The notes under the pieces are model-generated. The model was not told the origin of the DNA. It saw only the letters and a list, made by a program, of their open reading frames with translations, and searched no databases. DNA of 64,000 bases, from the NCBI GenBank assembly GCA_014238155.1, contig JABABQ010000052.1:1-64000 (forward strand). Reading direction: 5' to 3'. Each line of letters starts with the position of its first letter. Position 1 is the stretch's first letter. Below are positions 16,301 to 25,530 of the stretch, piece by piece. A program made the translations under genes and the position numbers. Source of the DNA: Rhizobiaceae bacterium. Its GTDB lineage: Bacteria > Pseudomonadota > Alphaproteobacteria > Rhizobiales > Rhizobiaceae.

Positions 16301-17599
16301 ATGGCTGCAAAACACGCCCCTGTTTCATATCCCATCTGCGTGATCGGTGGCGGTCTCGTGGGCAAGGTTGCGACTTTGGAACTTGCAAGCCGACTGTCGA
16401 AATTTGGTTTGAATGATGACCAAAAAATTGCGTTTATTGCCCCACGAACCGCAATGCAAGACAAGCGCACCACCGCCATGTTGATGCCGGCGATCGAAAT
16501 GTTCCGCCGACTGAACATCTGGGACCAGATAGAACCTCTGACTGCACCTCTAAAAACCATGCGGCTTATTGATGGGAGCAAACGGTTGATCCGTGCGCCG
16601 GTCACCGATTTCCGTTCCAGTGAAATCGATTTAGAAGCCTTTGGATACAATGTGCCCAATGCCGACATGTTAGCCGCTCTTGAAGCCGCCATAGATGTAT
16701 CACCGAATATCGACACGTATGAAAATTTCGCCGAAGTTGAAGCAATAGGTGCCGATTACGCCTGCCTGCGCTTGGATGATGGCAAGGAGATAAGGAGCCA
16801 AATTCTGGTAGCTGCTGACGGGCAACAATCAGCGACGCGTCAAGCAGCTGGTATAGCAGTAAGTCAATGGTCTTATCCACAAACCGCCATCGTTCTTAAT
16901 TTCGCGCACAGCCTGCCGCATGCAGGTGTGTCTGCAGAATTTCACACCGAAACCGGACCTTTCACTCAGGTTCCGTTGCCTGCAACAAAGTCAGCCCCAC
17001 ATCGCTCCAGTCTGGTTTGGCTGGTTTCCCCCGGCCACGTCGACAAACTGGTTGCACTGCCATTAGAGGCAATTTCCGAGTTGGTCGAAGAAATGCTGCA
17101 ATCCAGCTACGGCAAGTGCTGGGTGGAAGGGCCACCAGTGGCAATTCCCATGCGTGGCATGACGGCAAAACAGTTTGGAGCCAATCGAACAGTATTAATT
17201 GGCGAATCGGGGCATATTTTTCCACCAATCGGTGCTCAGGGATTCAACCTGGGTCTGCGCGATCTGCGTGATCTGGTTGCCGTTCTGGCTTTTAATCAAG
17301 AGGATCTGGGGAGCCAGGAAGTTACCAGAGCTTATGACCGGAAACGACAATTTGACGTAAATGCGCGTACTGCCGGAGTGGACACCATGAACCGCTCTTT
17401 GCTGACAAATTTTCTGCCTGTACAGTTTTTGCGCGCCACCGGACTTTCAGCGCTGGGTGCCGTACCTGTCGCCCGAAAGATCGCAATGTGGCAAGGCCTG
17501 GGCATGGAATCAAAAATTCCTTCTGTCTTCAGCGGGCCGGGAAAAGATCTGCTGGCAGGATTCCGCTTGCGATCAGGTAAAGCAGCCCGGTCACGGTGA
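16301..17599 (+). CDS. UbiH/UbiF-family FAD-dependent hydroxylase
   Basis: A 432-residue flavin monooxygenase. Motifs are CVIGGGLVGKVATLELA (FAD Rossmann fold), LVAADGQQSATRQAAG (DG motif) and VLIGESGHIFPPIGAQGFN with NLGLRDLRDL (GD motif binding FAD ribityl). This is the pattern of ubiquinone-biosynthesis hydroxylases, so it probably adds a hydroxyl to a polyprenyl-phenol ring; which ring position cannot be assigned. The gene overlaps the convergent AEC-transporter gene tail to tail by 71 bp. Confidence 0.88.
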   Translation: MAAKHAPVSYPICVIGGGLVGKVATLELASRLSKFGLNDDQKIAFIAPRTAMQDKRTTAMLMPAIEMFRRLNIWDQIEPLTAPLKTMRLIDGSKRLIRAPVTDFRSSEIDLEAFGYNVPNADMLAALEAAIDVSPNIDTYENFAEVEAIGADYACLRLDDGKEIRSQILVAADGQQSATRQAAGIAVSQWSYPQTAIVLNFAHSLPHAGVSAEFHTETGPFTQVPLPATKSAPHRSSLVWLVSPGHVDKLVALPLEAISELVEEMLQSSYGKCWVEGPPVAIPMRGMTAKQFGANRTVLIGESGHIFPPIGAQGFNLGLRDLRDLVAVLAFNQEDLGSQEVTRAYDRKRQFDVNARTAGVDTMNRSLLTNFLPVQFLRATGLSALGAVPVARKIAMWQGLGMESKIPSVFSGPGKDLLAGFRLRSGKAARSR

Positions 17600-18500
17600 A
17601 TATCGAGCAAAATGTCGAAACAAGAATGGTGCCGGATGCCCGCGCCGTCCAGACATTATATTGTTGGGCGATCACAAATACATTGGTGGCAGTGGGCAAA
17701 GACGCCAACAAAACCGCCGCATACACCCAAATGGGGTCAAAATCACCAACCCAGCTCAACAACAAATATACAAGCGCCGGGTGCACCAGCAATTTTATAG
17801 GAACCAATATGCCAAGCACCACCGGCATTCTACCGGTTGGTGTCAGAGCGACGGTGACCCCCATTGCGAACAAGGCGCAGGGAGCCGCAGCATTGCTGAG
17901 ATAGTCGAGCAAGTTACCAATGGCATCGGGAGGCTGATATTTCGCGATTGCCGCCAAAATGCCGATAATAGTGGCAAGTATAAATGGATGAGTGAAAATT
18001 TTCTTCAACACATCAATAATCGCGTGACGCGTCGATTGACGGGGGCCCCTTCCACCGATCGCCATCATCAACGGAGCCATCGCAAAATGGAGCGTATTAT
18101 CGAAGCAGAAAATAAGCGCCACGGGGACAGCCGCTTCAGGCCCCAAAGCCGCAATTGCAAGACCCGGCCCCATATAGCCAATATTACCATATGCCCCGGC
18201 CAGTCCCTGGATGGTACTTTCAGGGATGTCACCATCGGTTGAAAATACACCTGAACAAAAAGCAATCGCAAATGTACAGTAGGTGCCAAGCAGCGCAGCC
18301 AAAACAAAGCTCCAACTGGCCAGTTTCTCAACTGGTGTTTGCGACAGCAAATTGAAAAAAAGGGCTGGCAAAGCAATGTAGACGACGAAAAAATTCATCC
18401 ACGCCAACCCGTCGATTGACAGTTTCTTGAACTTTCCGGCGGCATAGCCGAGCAGAATCAATCCGAAAAATGGGAGCGCCATACCGAGGATTTGCGCCAA
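17529..18500 (-). CDS. AEC-family transporter
   Basis: A 323-residue membrane protein with about ten hydrophobic segments, typical of the auxin efflux carrier family (FFGLILLGYAAGKFKKLS at the N-terminus; GAYGNIGYMGPGLA and ATNVFVIAQQYNVW as conserved polar breaks in helices). Bacterial members move dicarboxylates or other organic acids. The start is a TTG at 18500 with AAGG 7 bp upstream; ATG 18482 is the alternative. Its 3' end overlaps the convergent ubiH-like gene by 71 bp. Confidence 0.88.
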   Translation of the reverse strand: MAQILGMALPFFGLILLGYAAGKFKKLSIDGLAWMNFFVVYIALPALFFNLLSQTPVEKLASWSFVLAALLGTYCTFAIAFCSGVFSTDGDIPESTIQGLAGAYGNIGYMGPGLAIAALGPEAAVPVALIFCFDNTLHFAMAPLMMAIGGRGPRQSTRHAIIDVLKKIFTHPFILATIIGILAAIAKYQPPDAIGNLLDYLSNAAAPCALFAMGVTVALTPTGRMPVVLGILVPIKLLVHPALVYLLLSWVGDFDPIWVYAAVLLASLPTATNVFVIAQQYNVWTARASGTILVSTFCSIFTVTGLLYLIASGILPADLFPAR

Positions 18501-18658
18501 ACAACTGCCTTTTACAAAAACGACTGATATTGCGACCCGGGCTAGACCGACAACGTCGATGCGTCAAGCAACTCTGACCTCGCCATAGACTTGCTGCAAC
18601 CGGCATCTCTGCGGTATAAGCAGAACTGGGACAGAAATCGTCCTGAATTTTAGGGAAT

Positions 18659-19000
18659 ATGAAACAAAACGCCATGATACGCAGCGCAAAATTCCAAATC
18701 GGGCAAGTTGTCAAACACCGCGTTTATCCATTTCGTGGCGTGGTCTTCGATGTTGATCCCATTTTTGACAATACCGACGAATGGTACCAAGCAATTCCGG
18801 AGGAAATTCGTCCTTCCAAGGATCAACCGTATTATCATCTTTTTGCTGAAAACGAAGAGACGGAATATATCGCCTATGTATCAGAGCAGAACCTGCTAAT
18901 AGACGATGTGCAAAAACCATTGCGCCACCCTCAGATCAACGAAGTTTTTAGGTTGAGCGACGATGGCAATTATGTGTTTATCGGCGACTTCAAGCACTAG
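18659..19000 (+). CDS. hspQ: Heat shock protein HspQ
   Basis: A 113-residue protein matching HspQ along its length: KFQIGQVVKHRVYPFRGVVF, DVDPIFDNTDEWY, then QPYYHLFAENEETEYIAYVS and EQNLLIDD. HspQ binds hemimethylated DNA in vitro and modulates Lon protease. The gene stands alone between divergent/convergent neighbours and is followed by a strong two-way terminator. The ribosome site is weak; an in-frame ATG five codons later is possible. Confidence 0.93.
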   Translation: MKQNAMIRSAKFQIGQVVKHRVYPFRGVVFDVDPIFDNTDEWYQAIPEEIRPSKDQPYYHLFAENEETEYIAYVSEQNLLIDDVQKPLRHPQINEVFRLSDDGNYVFIGDFKH

Positions 19001-19018
19001 CATTCATTTCTGAAAACT

Positions 19019-19055
19019 AAAAAGGGGCTGCACCAATCAGGAGCAGCCCCTTTTT
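19019..19055. terminator. Bidirectional terminator between hspQ and the IalB-like gene
   Basis: GGGGCTGC (19024-19031) pairs with GCAGCCCC (19043-19050). A-tract 19019-19023 and T-tract 19051-19055 flank the stem, so it can end transcription from both converging genes. Confidence 0.9.
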
Positions 19056-19089
19056 ATTAAACGTTGCACCTTGCTGTGCGACGGAGGCT

Positions 19090-19713
19090 CTAATTGCCCG
19101 TTTTTGCAGCGTCCTGCGCAGCTTTGAGCTTGTCAGCAGTCGCTTTGGCCTTTTTCTGCAGCTCTTCTTGCAGTTTTTTCTGGCGGTCCTGGACTTCGCT
19201 GCGTTTCAACGGTGGTCCGTCAAATGCTGCGGTAAAGCCTTTCAGCGATACTTTCACCGGGTTTTTTGCGGCTCTGAAATTGGTCGAGGTCAGCGTCAGT
19301 TCACCACCAGCCTTAAGAGCATTGACCAGCCCTTCGCTCAACTGAATTTCTGCAAGACAGCGATCAGGCAGGCAGAGGCTATAGGGCAATGTATTTGTAT
19401 TGCCATTGTCGATCTGCACTTTGATGCCTTCCGGAATGTAGCGGCCAGACGGAACAGCTACCTGGAATATGCGGCGTTTGGTCTTGCCTTTTGACTGCAA
19501 CAGATTGACGCCGGTGACCAACTGGCCGGTATTGGTGATGACATCATATTTGACGTTACAAATATCGGTTTCTCCGACCTTCGAACAAATCTTTGCCCAG
19601 CTCTGAACGCCGGCCTGTTGTGCAGACGCGGCCGAATAAGTCATCGACCCAATAACCAGCGCAAGGCCTGGTAACAGAATGAATGGTAATTGGAGCTTTG
19701 AATTGGAACGCAT
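19090..19713 (-). CDS. Invasion-associated locus B (IalB) family protein
   Basis: A 207-residue exported protein. The signal peptide ends near GSMTYSAASA. Two conserved Cys pairs (CSKVGETDIC and CLPDRC) and GVNLLQSKGKTKRRIFQVAV match the IalB family, named for a Bartonella protein involved in red-cell entry but widespread in free-living alphaproteobacteria. The C-terminal ~45 residues are Lys/Ala/Gln-rich and helical. ATG 19713 has AGGA 9 bp upstream; an upstream start at 19755 would spoil the signal peptide. Confidence 0.88.
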   Translation of the reverse strand: MRSNSKLQLPFILLPGLALVIGSMTYSAASAQQAGVQSWAKICSKVGETDICNVKYDVITNTGQLVTGVNLLQSKGKTKRRIFQVAVPSGRYIPEGIKVQIDNGNTNTLPYSLCLPDRCLAEIQLSEGLVNALKAGGELTLTSTNFRAAKNPVKVSLKGFTAAFDGPPLKRSEVQDRQKKLQEELQKKAKATADKLKAAQDAAKTGN

Positions 19714-20003
19714 TGTGAATCTATCCTGTGGCAATGGCTGTGCTGCGGTGTCCATAGCAATTGCGGCATCAAGATGACAACCGATAAGTAAATCATCGCA
19801 TTTTTTAATTCATCATCAACAGCTTTTAGAATTTTGAATATTGGTGCAACATGGCGTTGGGGAGCCAAGTCTTGCAATATGGGGTGAGTCGCAAATCCGC
19901 CAACTGCCAGTGACCGCAAGCTATCTGCAAGTGCAGACCAGCTTTGCCCGCCGGCAAATATTGGAACGCAATGGCCGCAAAGCAACAAGTAAAGGACTAC
20001 AAG

Positions 20004-21827
20004 ATGGTCAAAATTATTGGTGCCACGCTACTTATTATTCTCGGATTTTTGACAAACGTTTCCGCAGAACCCTCACACGGCATCGCCATGCGTGGCGAGC
20101 CAGCGCTGCCTGCTAACTATACTCATTTTCCTTACGCCAACCCCGACGCTCCCAAAGGCGGCAAACTGACGTATGGTGTATATGGCTCCTATGACGATCT
20201 GAACCCCTTTGATTTGCAAAGCATTCGCACCGGCGCACGGGGCCTTTGGGATCCCGTATTCGGAAATCTCGTCTTCGAAACCATGTTGAAGAGATCGCGA
20301 GATGAATCGTTTACTGAATACGGTTTGCTGGCTGAAAAAGTTGAAATGCCTGACGATCGCAAATGGATCGAATTTCACATGAATCCCAAGGCGCGCTTTT
20401 CCGACGGAGAAGCCGTGGAGGTTTCTGATGTTTTGTTCACATTCAATCTGTTAAAGGAAAAAGGTCGCCCTCCCTATTCCAGTCGCATGAAAGCGGTTGA
20501 AAAAATGGAACAGACTGGGCCGCGCAGCATCAAGCTGTGGTTCAATGATCGTGCCTCGCGCGAAACGCCAATGCTGTTTGGACTGATGCCGGTACTGCCG
20601 GAACACGCGACCGATGTTGAGGGATTTGGCAAAACGACAATCAAGATTCCCGTAGCCAGTGGCCCATATGTGGTGTCGCAGGTGAAGCCGGGCGAATCAA
20701 TTACTTATCAGCGCAATCCAGATTACTGGGCCAAAGACCTGCCCGCGCAGCGGGGATTCTTCAATTTCGACACTATCAAGATAGACTATTACCGGTCTTC
20801 CCAGGCGCTTTTCGAAGGTTTCAAAAAAGGGTTGTTTGATATTTATCCCGAAAACAGTCCCGGAAAATGGCGTACTGCATACGATTTTCCAGCCGCTGAA
20901 GACGGGCGGATAACCAAGGAAGAGTTTCAAAACAAGACACCCAGCGGCATGCTGGGCTTTGTTTTCAACACCCGACGCTCTCAATTTAAGAACCGTCATG
21001 TGCGTAAAGCGCTGGCGATGTTGTTTGACTTTGAATGGGCCAACGAAAATCTGTTTTACGGCGCCTATCAGCGCACCTCTTCTTATTGGCAGGATTCATA
21101 TCTGTCTTCGTTCGGACATGCCGCAAGCGAAGGCGAACGCAAACTACTGGCACCCTTTCCAGATATCGTACTTCCCGAGGTGATGGACGGCACTTATGTG
21201 GCTCCAAAATCCGATGGGTCTGGAGTCGACCGCAAAATTCTGCGTGCCGCACTTGGTGTGCTGCGACAGGAAGGTTATTCGATCAAAGAGGGCAAACTGG
21301 TTGATTCTGCGGGCAAGGCTCTGACTTTTGAAATGCTGATTGCCGGCGATGTAGGCATCAGCGGTCAGGACATTGAGCGATTAGCACTTTCCTACAAGCA
21401 GAGCGCCGCCAAGCTCGGCATCGACATCGAAATCCGCCTGGTGGACGACTCTCAATATCAAGCCCGCAAGGGGTCATTCGACTATGACATGACAGTCGTG
21501 CGCTACTCTTCGTCGTTGTCTCCCGGTGCAGAGCAGATCTGGCGCTGGGGCAGTCGCTCGCAGAATGCAGAAGGCACATTCAACTTCGCTGGGACGGCAG
21601 AACCTGCGCTGGATGCAACCATCGAAGCACTGCTGGCCGCTCGCAATGAAGATCAGTTCAAGGACGCTGTTCGTGCCTATGACAGAGTTTTGATCAGCGG
21701 CCACTACGTGGTGCCCCTATATCATCTGGGAGAAAGTCGCATTGCTCGTTGGAATCGCGTCTCGCGACCCGACAAAACATCCCTCTATGGTCCAAAATTT
21801 CCGACCTGGTGGGCTACCGGAAAATAG
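20004..21827 (+). CDS. Oligopeptide-type ABC substrate-binding protein (SBP family 5, YejA-like)
   Basis: A 607-residue periplasmic protein with signal peptide MVKIIGATLLIILGFLTNVSA. The segment YANPDAPKGGKLTYGVYGSY, then NPFDLQS, and the middle FNTRRSQFKNRHVRKALAMLFDFEW follow the YejA branch of family 5, which binds peptides, including microcin-like ones in enteric bacteria. ATG 20004 has AAAGGA 7 bp upstream and gives the signal peptide directly. No permease or ATPase gene is adjacent, so it is an orphan receptor. The DsbA/FrnE-like gene follows after 1 bp. Confidence 0.9.
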   Translation: MVKIIGATLLIILGFLTNVSAEPSHGIAMRGEPALPANYTHFPYANPDAPKGGKLTYGVYGSYDDLNPFDLQSIRTGARGLWDPVFGNLVFETMLKRSRDESFTEYGLLAEKVEMPDDRKWIEFHMNPKARFSDGEAVEVSDVLFTFNLLKEKGRPPYSSRMKAVEKMEQTGPRSIKLWFNDRASRETPMLFGLMPVLPEHATDVEGFGKTTIKIPVASGPYVVSQVKPGESITYQRNPDYWAKDLPAQRGFFNFDTIKIDYYRSSQALFEGFKKGLFDIYPENSPGKWRTAYDFPAAEDGRITKEEFQNKTPSGMLGFVFNTRRSQFKNRHVRKALAMLFDFEWANENLFYGAYQRTSSYWQDSYLSSFGHAASEGERKLLAPFPDIVLPEVMDGTYVAPKSDGSGVDRKILRAALGVLRQEGYSIKEGKLVDSAGKALTFEMLIAGDVGISGQDIERLALSYKQSAAKLGIDIEIRLVDDSQYQARKGSFDYDMTVVRYSSSLSPGAEQIWRWGSRSQNAEGTFNFAGTAEPALDATIEALLAARNEDQFKDAVRAYDRVLISGHYVVPLYHLGESRIARWNRVSRPDKTSLYGPKFPTWWATGK

Positions 21828-21828
21828 A

Positions 21829-22503
21829 ATGACCAAAGTTCAGATCGATGTTGTCTCCGACGTTATGTGCCCATGGTGCTATATCGGCAAACGTCGTTTG
21901 GAACAGGCACTTGAGTCAATTGACGATGTCGAAGTTGAACTGCGTTGGCGCCCGTTTCAGCTTGATCCTACTTTGCCACAGGAAGGACGAGACCGCCGCG
22001 AATATCTGGAAAACAAGTTTGGAGGACCCGAACGGGCCAAGGAAATTTATGACCGCATTAAACAAGCCGGCTTGGAAGAGGGGCTGGATTTTGATTTTGA
22101 TGCCATTGGCGTCTCGCCGAACACGATTGATGCCCACAGGGTTATTCGCTGGGCAAGCAATGAAGGCGCTGAAATTCAAGACAAGCTGGTAGAACGTTTG
22201 TTCAAAGATTTTTTCATGGGTGGGGCCAATATCGGCCAACATGAAGTGCTTGTTGAAGCTGCCCGCGATGCAGGTATGAACGAATCGGTCGTCGCTGCCC
22301 TGCTGGCAACCGACAAGGACCGTGAAGAGGTAACCCAGGAAATCGCCGTGGCGCAGCAAATGGGGGTCACCGGCGTGCCTTGTTTTATTATCGACAATAA
22401 ATACGCTGTCATGGGTGCCCAGACACCGGACCAAATTTCCGGTGCCATAAAGCAGGCAGCGCAAATGAAAGACGTCGGCGCGCCTGGCACTGAAACCGGC
22501 TGA
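21829..22503 (+). CDS. DsbA/FrnE-family thioredoxin-fold oxidoreductase
   Basis: A 224-residue protein of the DSBA-like thioredoxin family. It has the active-site motif CPWC early (DVMCPWCYIGKRRLE), a helical insert, and the cis-Pro loop TGVPCFIIDN near residue 185. The group includes FrnE, a cytoplasmic disulfide isomerase linked to oxidative-stress tolerance, and 2-hydroxychromene-2-carboxylate isomerases. The CxxC favours FrnE-like redox function. No signal peptide is present. ATG 21829 is 1 bp after the upstream stop, so it is probably translated from the same mRNA. Confidence 0.9.
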   Translation: MTKVQIDVVSDVMCPWCYIGKRRLEQALESIDDVEVELRWRPFQLDPTLPQEGRDRREYLENKFGGPERAKEIYDRIKQAGLEEGLDFDFDAIGVSPNTIDAHRVIRWASNEGAEIQDKLVERLFKDFFMGGANIGQHEVLVEAARDAGMNESVVAALLATDKDREEVTQEIAVAQQMGVTGVPCFIIDNKYAVMGAQTPDQISGAIKQAAQMKDVGAPGTETG

Positions 22504-22533
22504 TCAATTCAGCTGGTGAATGTGAAGGTCACC

Positions 22534-23376
22534 TCAGGTGAGGCGTTTGGCGATTTGATCGAAGGCCATCAATTGTTCGATAACTGCCGGCATTTGATCC
22601 AGCGGCAGCATATTTGGACCATCTGATGAGGTCGTATTGTCGGGGTCCTCATGGGTTTCGATAAATACCCCGGCCACGCCCACAGCTACAGCAGCACGCG
22701 CCAAAACGGTGACAAATTCCCGCTGCCCACCAGAAGTAGCCCCCTGCCCGCCCGGCTGTTGCACTGAATGGGTTGCATCAAACACCACTGGCGCGCCCAT
22801 CGCCGCCATTGTTGGCAATCCGCGAAAGTCGTTGACCAGAGTATTGTAACCAAAGCTGGTGCCTCGTTCAGTGAGCAGCACATTCGCATTACCGCTGTCA
22901 GTTATTTTGCTCAATACGTTCTTCATGTCCCATGGAGCAAGAAACTGGCCCTTTTTTACGTTGATAACCTTGCCGGTCTGGGCTGCGGCAACCAGCAAAT
23001 CGGTTTGTCGACACAGGAACGCCGGTATTTGCAACACGTCGACATGTTCGGCCACAATTGCGCATTGTTCTGACGTGTGAACGTCCGTCAGCACGGGCAT
23101 GCTATATTCCTTGCGCAGGTCGCTGAAAATTTCGAGCGACGCGTCCAGACCTATACCGCGTGTACTGCTGATGCTGGTGCGGTTGGCTTTGTCATAGGAG
23201 GATTTATAAACTAGACCAATTCCAGCCTTGGCACAGATTTCTGTCAGTTTGCCAGCCATATCGAAGGCATGTTGTCGACCTTCGAGCTGACAGGGTCCGG
23301 CGATAAGTGAGAATGGTTTGGTTTGATCGAATATCGCCGATCCGACGGTTACGGTTGAATTCGCCTGCATCGTCAT
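22534..23376 (-). CDS. kdsA: 3-deoxy-8-phosphooctulonate (KDO-8-P) synthase
   Basis: A 280-residue enzyme that condenses arabinose-5-phosphate with phosphoenolpyruvate to KDO-8-phosphate for lipopolysaccharide core. Family signatures are all present: LIAGPCQLE, LVYKSSYDKANRTS, VLTDVH, QIPAFLCRQTDLL, KKGQFLAPWDMKN, ERGTSFGYN and FDATHSVQQPGG. The Cys in FLCRQ is only mentioned; whether the enzyme is metal-dependent was not assessed. The start overlaps the upstream VOC gene by 4 bp (ATGA), so translation is coupled. Confidence 0.97.
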   Translation of the reverse strand: MTMQANSTVTVGSAIFDQTKPFSLIAGPCQLEGRQHAFDMAGKLTEICAKAGIGLVYKSSYDKANRTSISSTRGIGLDASLEIFSDLRKEYSMPVLTDVHTSEQCAIVAEHVDVLQIPAFLCRQTDLLVAAAQTGKVINVKKGQFLAPWDMKNVLSKITDSGNANVLLTERGTSFGYNTLVNDFRGLPTMAAMGAPVVFDATHSVQQPGGQGATSGGQREFVTVLARAAVAVGVAGVFIETHEDPDNTTSSDGPNMLPLDQMPAVIEQLMAFDQIAKRLT

Positions 23377-24263
23377 GCTTCTTCCAGAATAAGTGTGGTG
23401 CCCTGACCCGCAACCGGTGAAATGATCAGGCGATCGGTACGGTCTTGGTAAGTGATTTGCCGCGACTTCAGCAATTCAACTGTTGCCCTTAAATCTGTCA
23501 CAGCTAGTACAAATGCTTCAAAAAGCATGCCGCGTTCGCGACGGCGGCAATCCATACCATAAAAGGCCGACATGCCGTCTGGCGATAGTACCGTAACTTT
23601 AGATCCCGCAGCGTTAAACGACATCCCAAAGGAACCGACGTCCATCTCCCGTTGGTTCAGATAGGTTTGAAAAAAATATTGGAAATCAGTCGGATTTACT
23701 TCCGACAATATGACTTCCTTCAAGCCGAGCACCCCATTTTCATGATCCAGCAACTTACCGCGATCAACTTTGGCCTGTGTGACAACTTCGCAGCTGAAAA
23801 ATCCTGAATCGGGGCTACGTTGGTCGCCAGCAAAGGCCAGGGCAAATGCCACTTTATCGTCAGAACCGTTTGGCCCTTTGAAACGCCTGGAAAACCGCAC
23901 CATCTTGCCACCTGACATGCCATGGCTCTTGTACAATTGGTGGTCGACTTTCGCGTCATCTGTCTTCACAACCAGATGAGAGAATCCCTCATCTGATCGA
24001 CGAAAGCGAAACTTCTGGTCATTGGCTACGAACGTGTTGCCTTTTTGCGCTTTGGCCTCACAGGTTTCACGTTGCGCCACGCCAAGTGGCTCCAGAAACG
24101 TACCGTCTTTGAAAAAGATGCAGCAATTTTCAGTACCAAATGGGTGTTGTCCATCCGGTGCGACCGTAAAACCAAGTTGCTGGTAGCGTCTGCGCGCAAC
24201 ATCGATATCGGTGACTGGCAATACCAGATGATCGAGCGCGCGGGAGGGTGTAATTTCTGTCAT
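23373..24263 (-). CDS. Glyoxalase-like (VOC) domain protein
   Basis: A 296-residue protein whose N-terminal half is a glyoxalase-like VOC domain (LDHLVLPVTDIDVARRRYQQ, then LGFTVAPDGQHPFGTENCC and FLEPLGV). ATG 24263 is chosen because AGGA lies 7 bp upstream; the frame extends back into the aminotransferase gene. The second half is less conserved but has a VOC-like strand order. The substrate is unknown. It is sandwiched between an aminotransferase and kdsA and overlaps the latter by 4 bp. Confidence 0.85.
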   Translation of the reverse strand: MTEITPSRALDHLVLPVTDIDVARRRYQQLGFTVAPDGQHPFGTENCCIFFKDGTFLEPLGVAQRETCEAKAQKGNTFVANDQKFRFRRSDEGFSHLVVKTDDAKVDHQLYKSHGMSGGKMVRFSRRFKGPNGSDDKVAFALAFAGDQRSPDSGFFSCEVVTQAKVDRGKLLDHENGVLGLKEVILSEVNPTDFQYFFQTYLNQREMDVGSFGMSFNAAGSKVTVLSPDGMSAFYGMDCRRRERGMLFEAFVLAVTDLRATVELLKSRQITYQDRTDRLIISPVAGQGTTLILEEA

Positions 24264-24294
24264 GCGCATTTCCTGCCTCAACCGGGGTCTGCGA

Positions 24295-25398
24295 TCAAGC
24301 GTTGCGTGCAGATTTGAGTGCCTGAGGCAACATCTCTTTGACCAATTCAACATCAGCAGGCATGCCGGCGGATATCCGAATGCAACGATTTCCGGGTTCG
24401 ACAAATGGCATCCGTACGAAAACATCTCTCGACACCAGTTCCGCAACCACCTGTTTGGCAAACTCACCATCTCCACCACAGTCAATGGTCACAAAATTTG
24501 TGGCCGATGGCAGTGGGTTCAGCCCGTTATCAGTCGCAATCTCAGCAATGTCGGCATTGGCGGCATGAACCCTGGACACCACGTCATTCAACCATTGCTG
24601 GTCGGCCAGTGCGGCCAAGGCTCCGGCTTGTGCAATGCGATTAACACCAAAATGATTCCGCACCTTGTTGAATGAATCGATCAAATCCCGATGACCAATT
24701 GCATAACCCACACGGGCGCCCGCCATGCCATAGGCCTTGGAAAAAGTCCGTGTGCGCACAACTTTCTCATCTTCAACATCAATTGGCAGCAGCGAGCCTT
24801 CGGGAGCAAACTCGCAATAGGCTTCATCCAGGCACAAAAGACTGTTCTGCGGCATGTCATCAATCAGTTTTGCGATTGTGTCGGCTTGATGGAAACTGGC
24901 CATAGGATTATCCGGATTGGCAAAATAAGCCAACGGCGCATTTTGCTCCTCGACAGCAGACACGAGGGCCTGCGGGTCCTCGAAATCGTCCTTGTAGGGA
25001 ACTGTGACCAGTTTTCCACCAAATCCCGCAACATGAAAATTGAAAGTTGGATAAGCCCCCAGCGACGTCACGACTGGTGTGTCCTGCCGCACCAGCATGC
25101 GAACCAATAAGCCTAAAATACCATCAATGCCTTCGCCCACCATTATGTTTTCAGGTTGGACACCATGATGTGCGGCCAAAGCCTGTTTTAAGTCATAATT
25201 CTCCGGATCGGCATATTGCCAGCATTCCGCAGCGGCTTTTGCCATCGCGGATATGGCTTTTGGAGACGGCCCGAAGACACTTTCATTGGCCCCTATTCGG
25301 GCCCGAAAGGCGCGACCTCTGGCCCTTTCCTGAGTTTCCGGGCCAACAAAAGGGACGGTTGACGGTAAACTGGCAACCAACGCGGTGTATTCGGGCAT
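24295..25398 (-). CDS. Histidinol-phosphate-aminotransferase-like PLP enzyme
   Basis: A 367-residue fold-type I aminotransferase. Visible motifs are NPDNPMAS (substrate/PLP Asn), LCLDEAYCEFAPEG (PLP-ring Asp) and RTFSKAYGMAGARVGYAIG with the Schiff-base Lys. The overall pattern resembles HisC. No other his genes are adjacent, so the substrate could be histidinol phosphate, an aromatic amino acid or another compound. It leads a probable operon with the VOC gene and kdsA (31 bp gap). Confidence 0.88.
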   Translation of the reverse strand: MPEYTALVASLPSTVPFVGPETQERARGRAFRARIGANESVFGPSPKAISAMAKAAAECWQYADPENYDLKQALAAHHGVQPENIMVGEGIDGILGLLVRMLVRQDTPVVTSLGAYPTFNFHVAGFGGKLVTVPYKDDFEDPQALVSAVEEQNAPLAYFANPDNPMASFHQADTIAKLIDDMPQNSLLCLDEAYCEFAPEGSLLPIDVEDEKVVRTRTFSKAYGMAGARVGYAIGHRDLIDSFNKVRNHFGVNRIAQAGALAALADQQWLNDVVSRVHAANADIAEIATDNGLNPLPSATNFVTIDCGGDGEFAKQVVAELVSRDVFVRMPFVEPGNRCIRISAGMPADVELVKEMLPQALKSARNA

Positions 25399-25530
25399 GG
25401 TATTTCTCGCAAGATCGGAACAATTGCCAGTGTTCCAGCTTTGCAGGTCAAGTCAATTGCTATCTTTGATTGTTAAGTGCGCCTAATGTGCTTATGCCTC
25501 GACGATGATTTCAAAAAATAACCAACCTCG

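Noticed and set aside
17457-18242. 261-codon plus-strand frame
   Set aside because: Antisense to the AEC transporter and overlapping the end of the ubiH-like gene; Arg/His/Gln-rich and without recognisable motifs.
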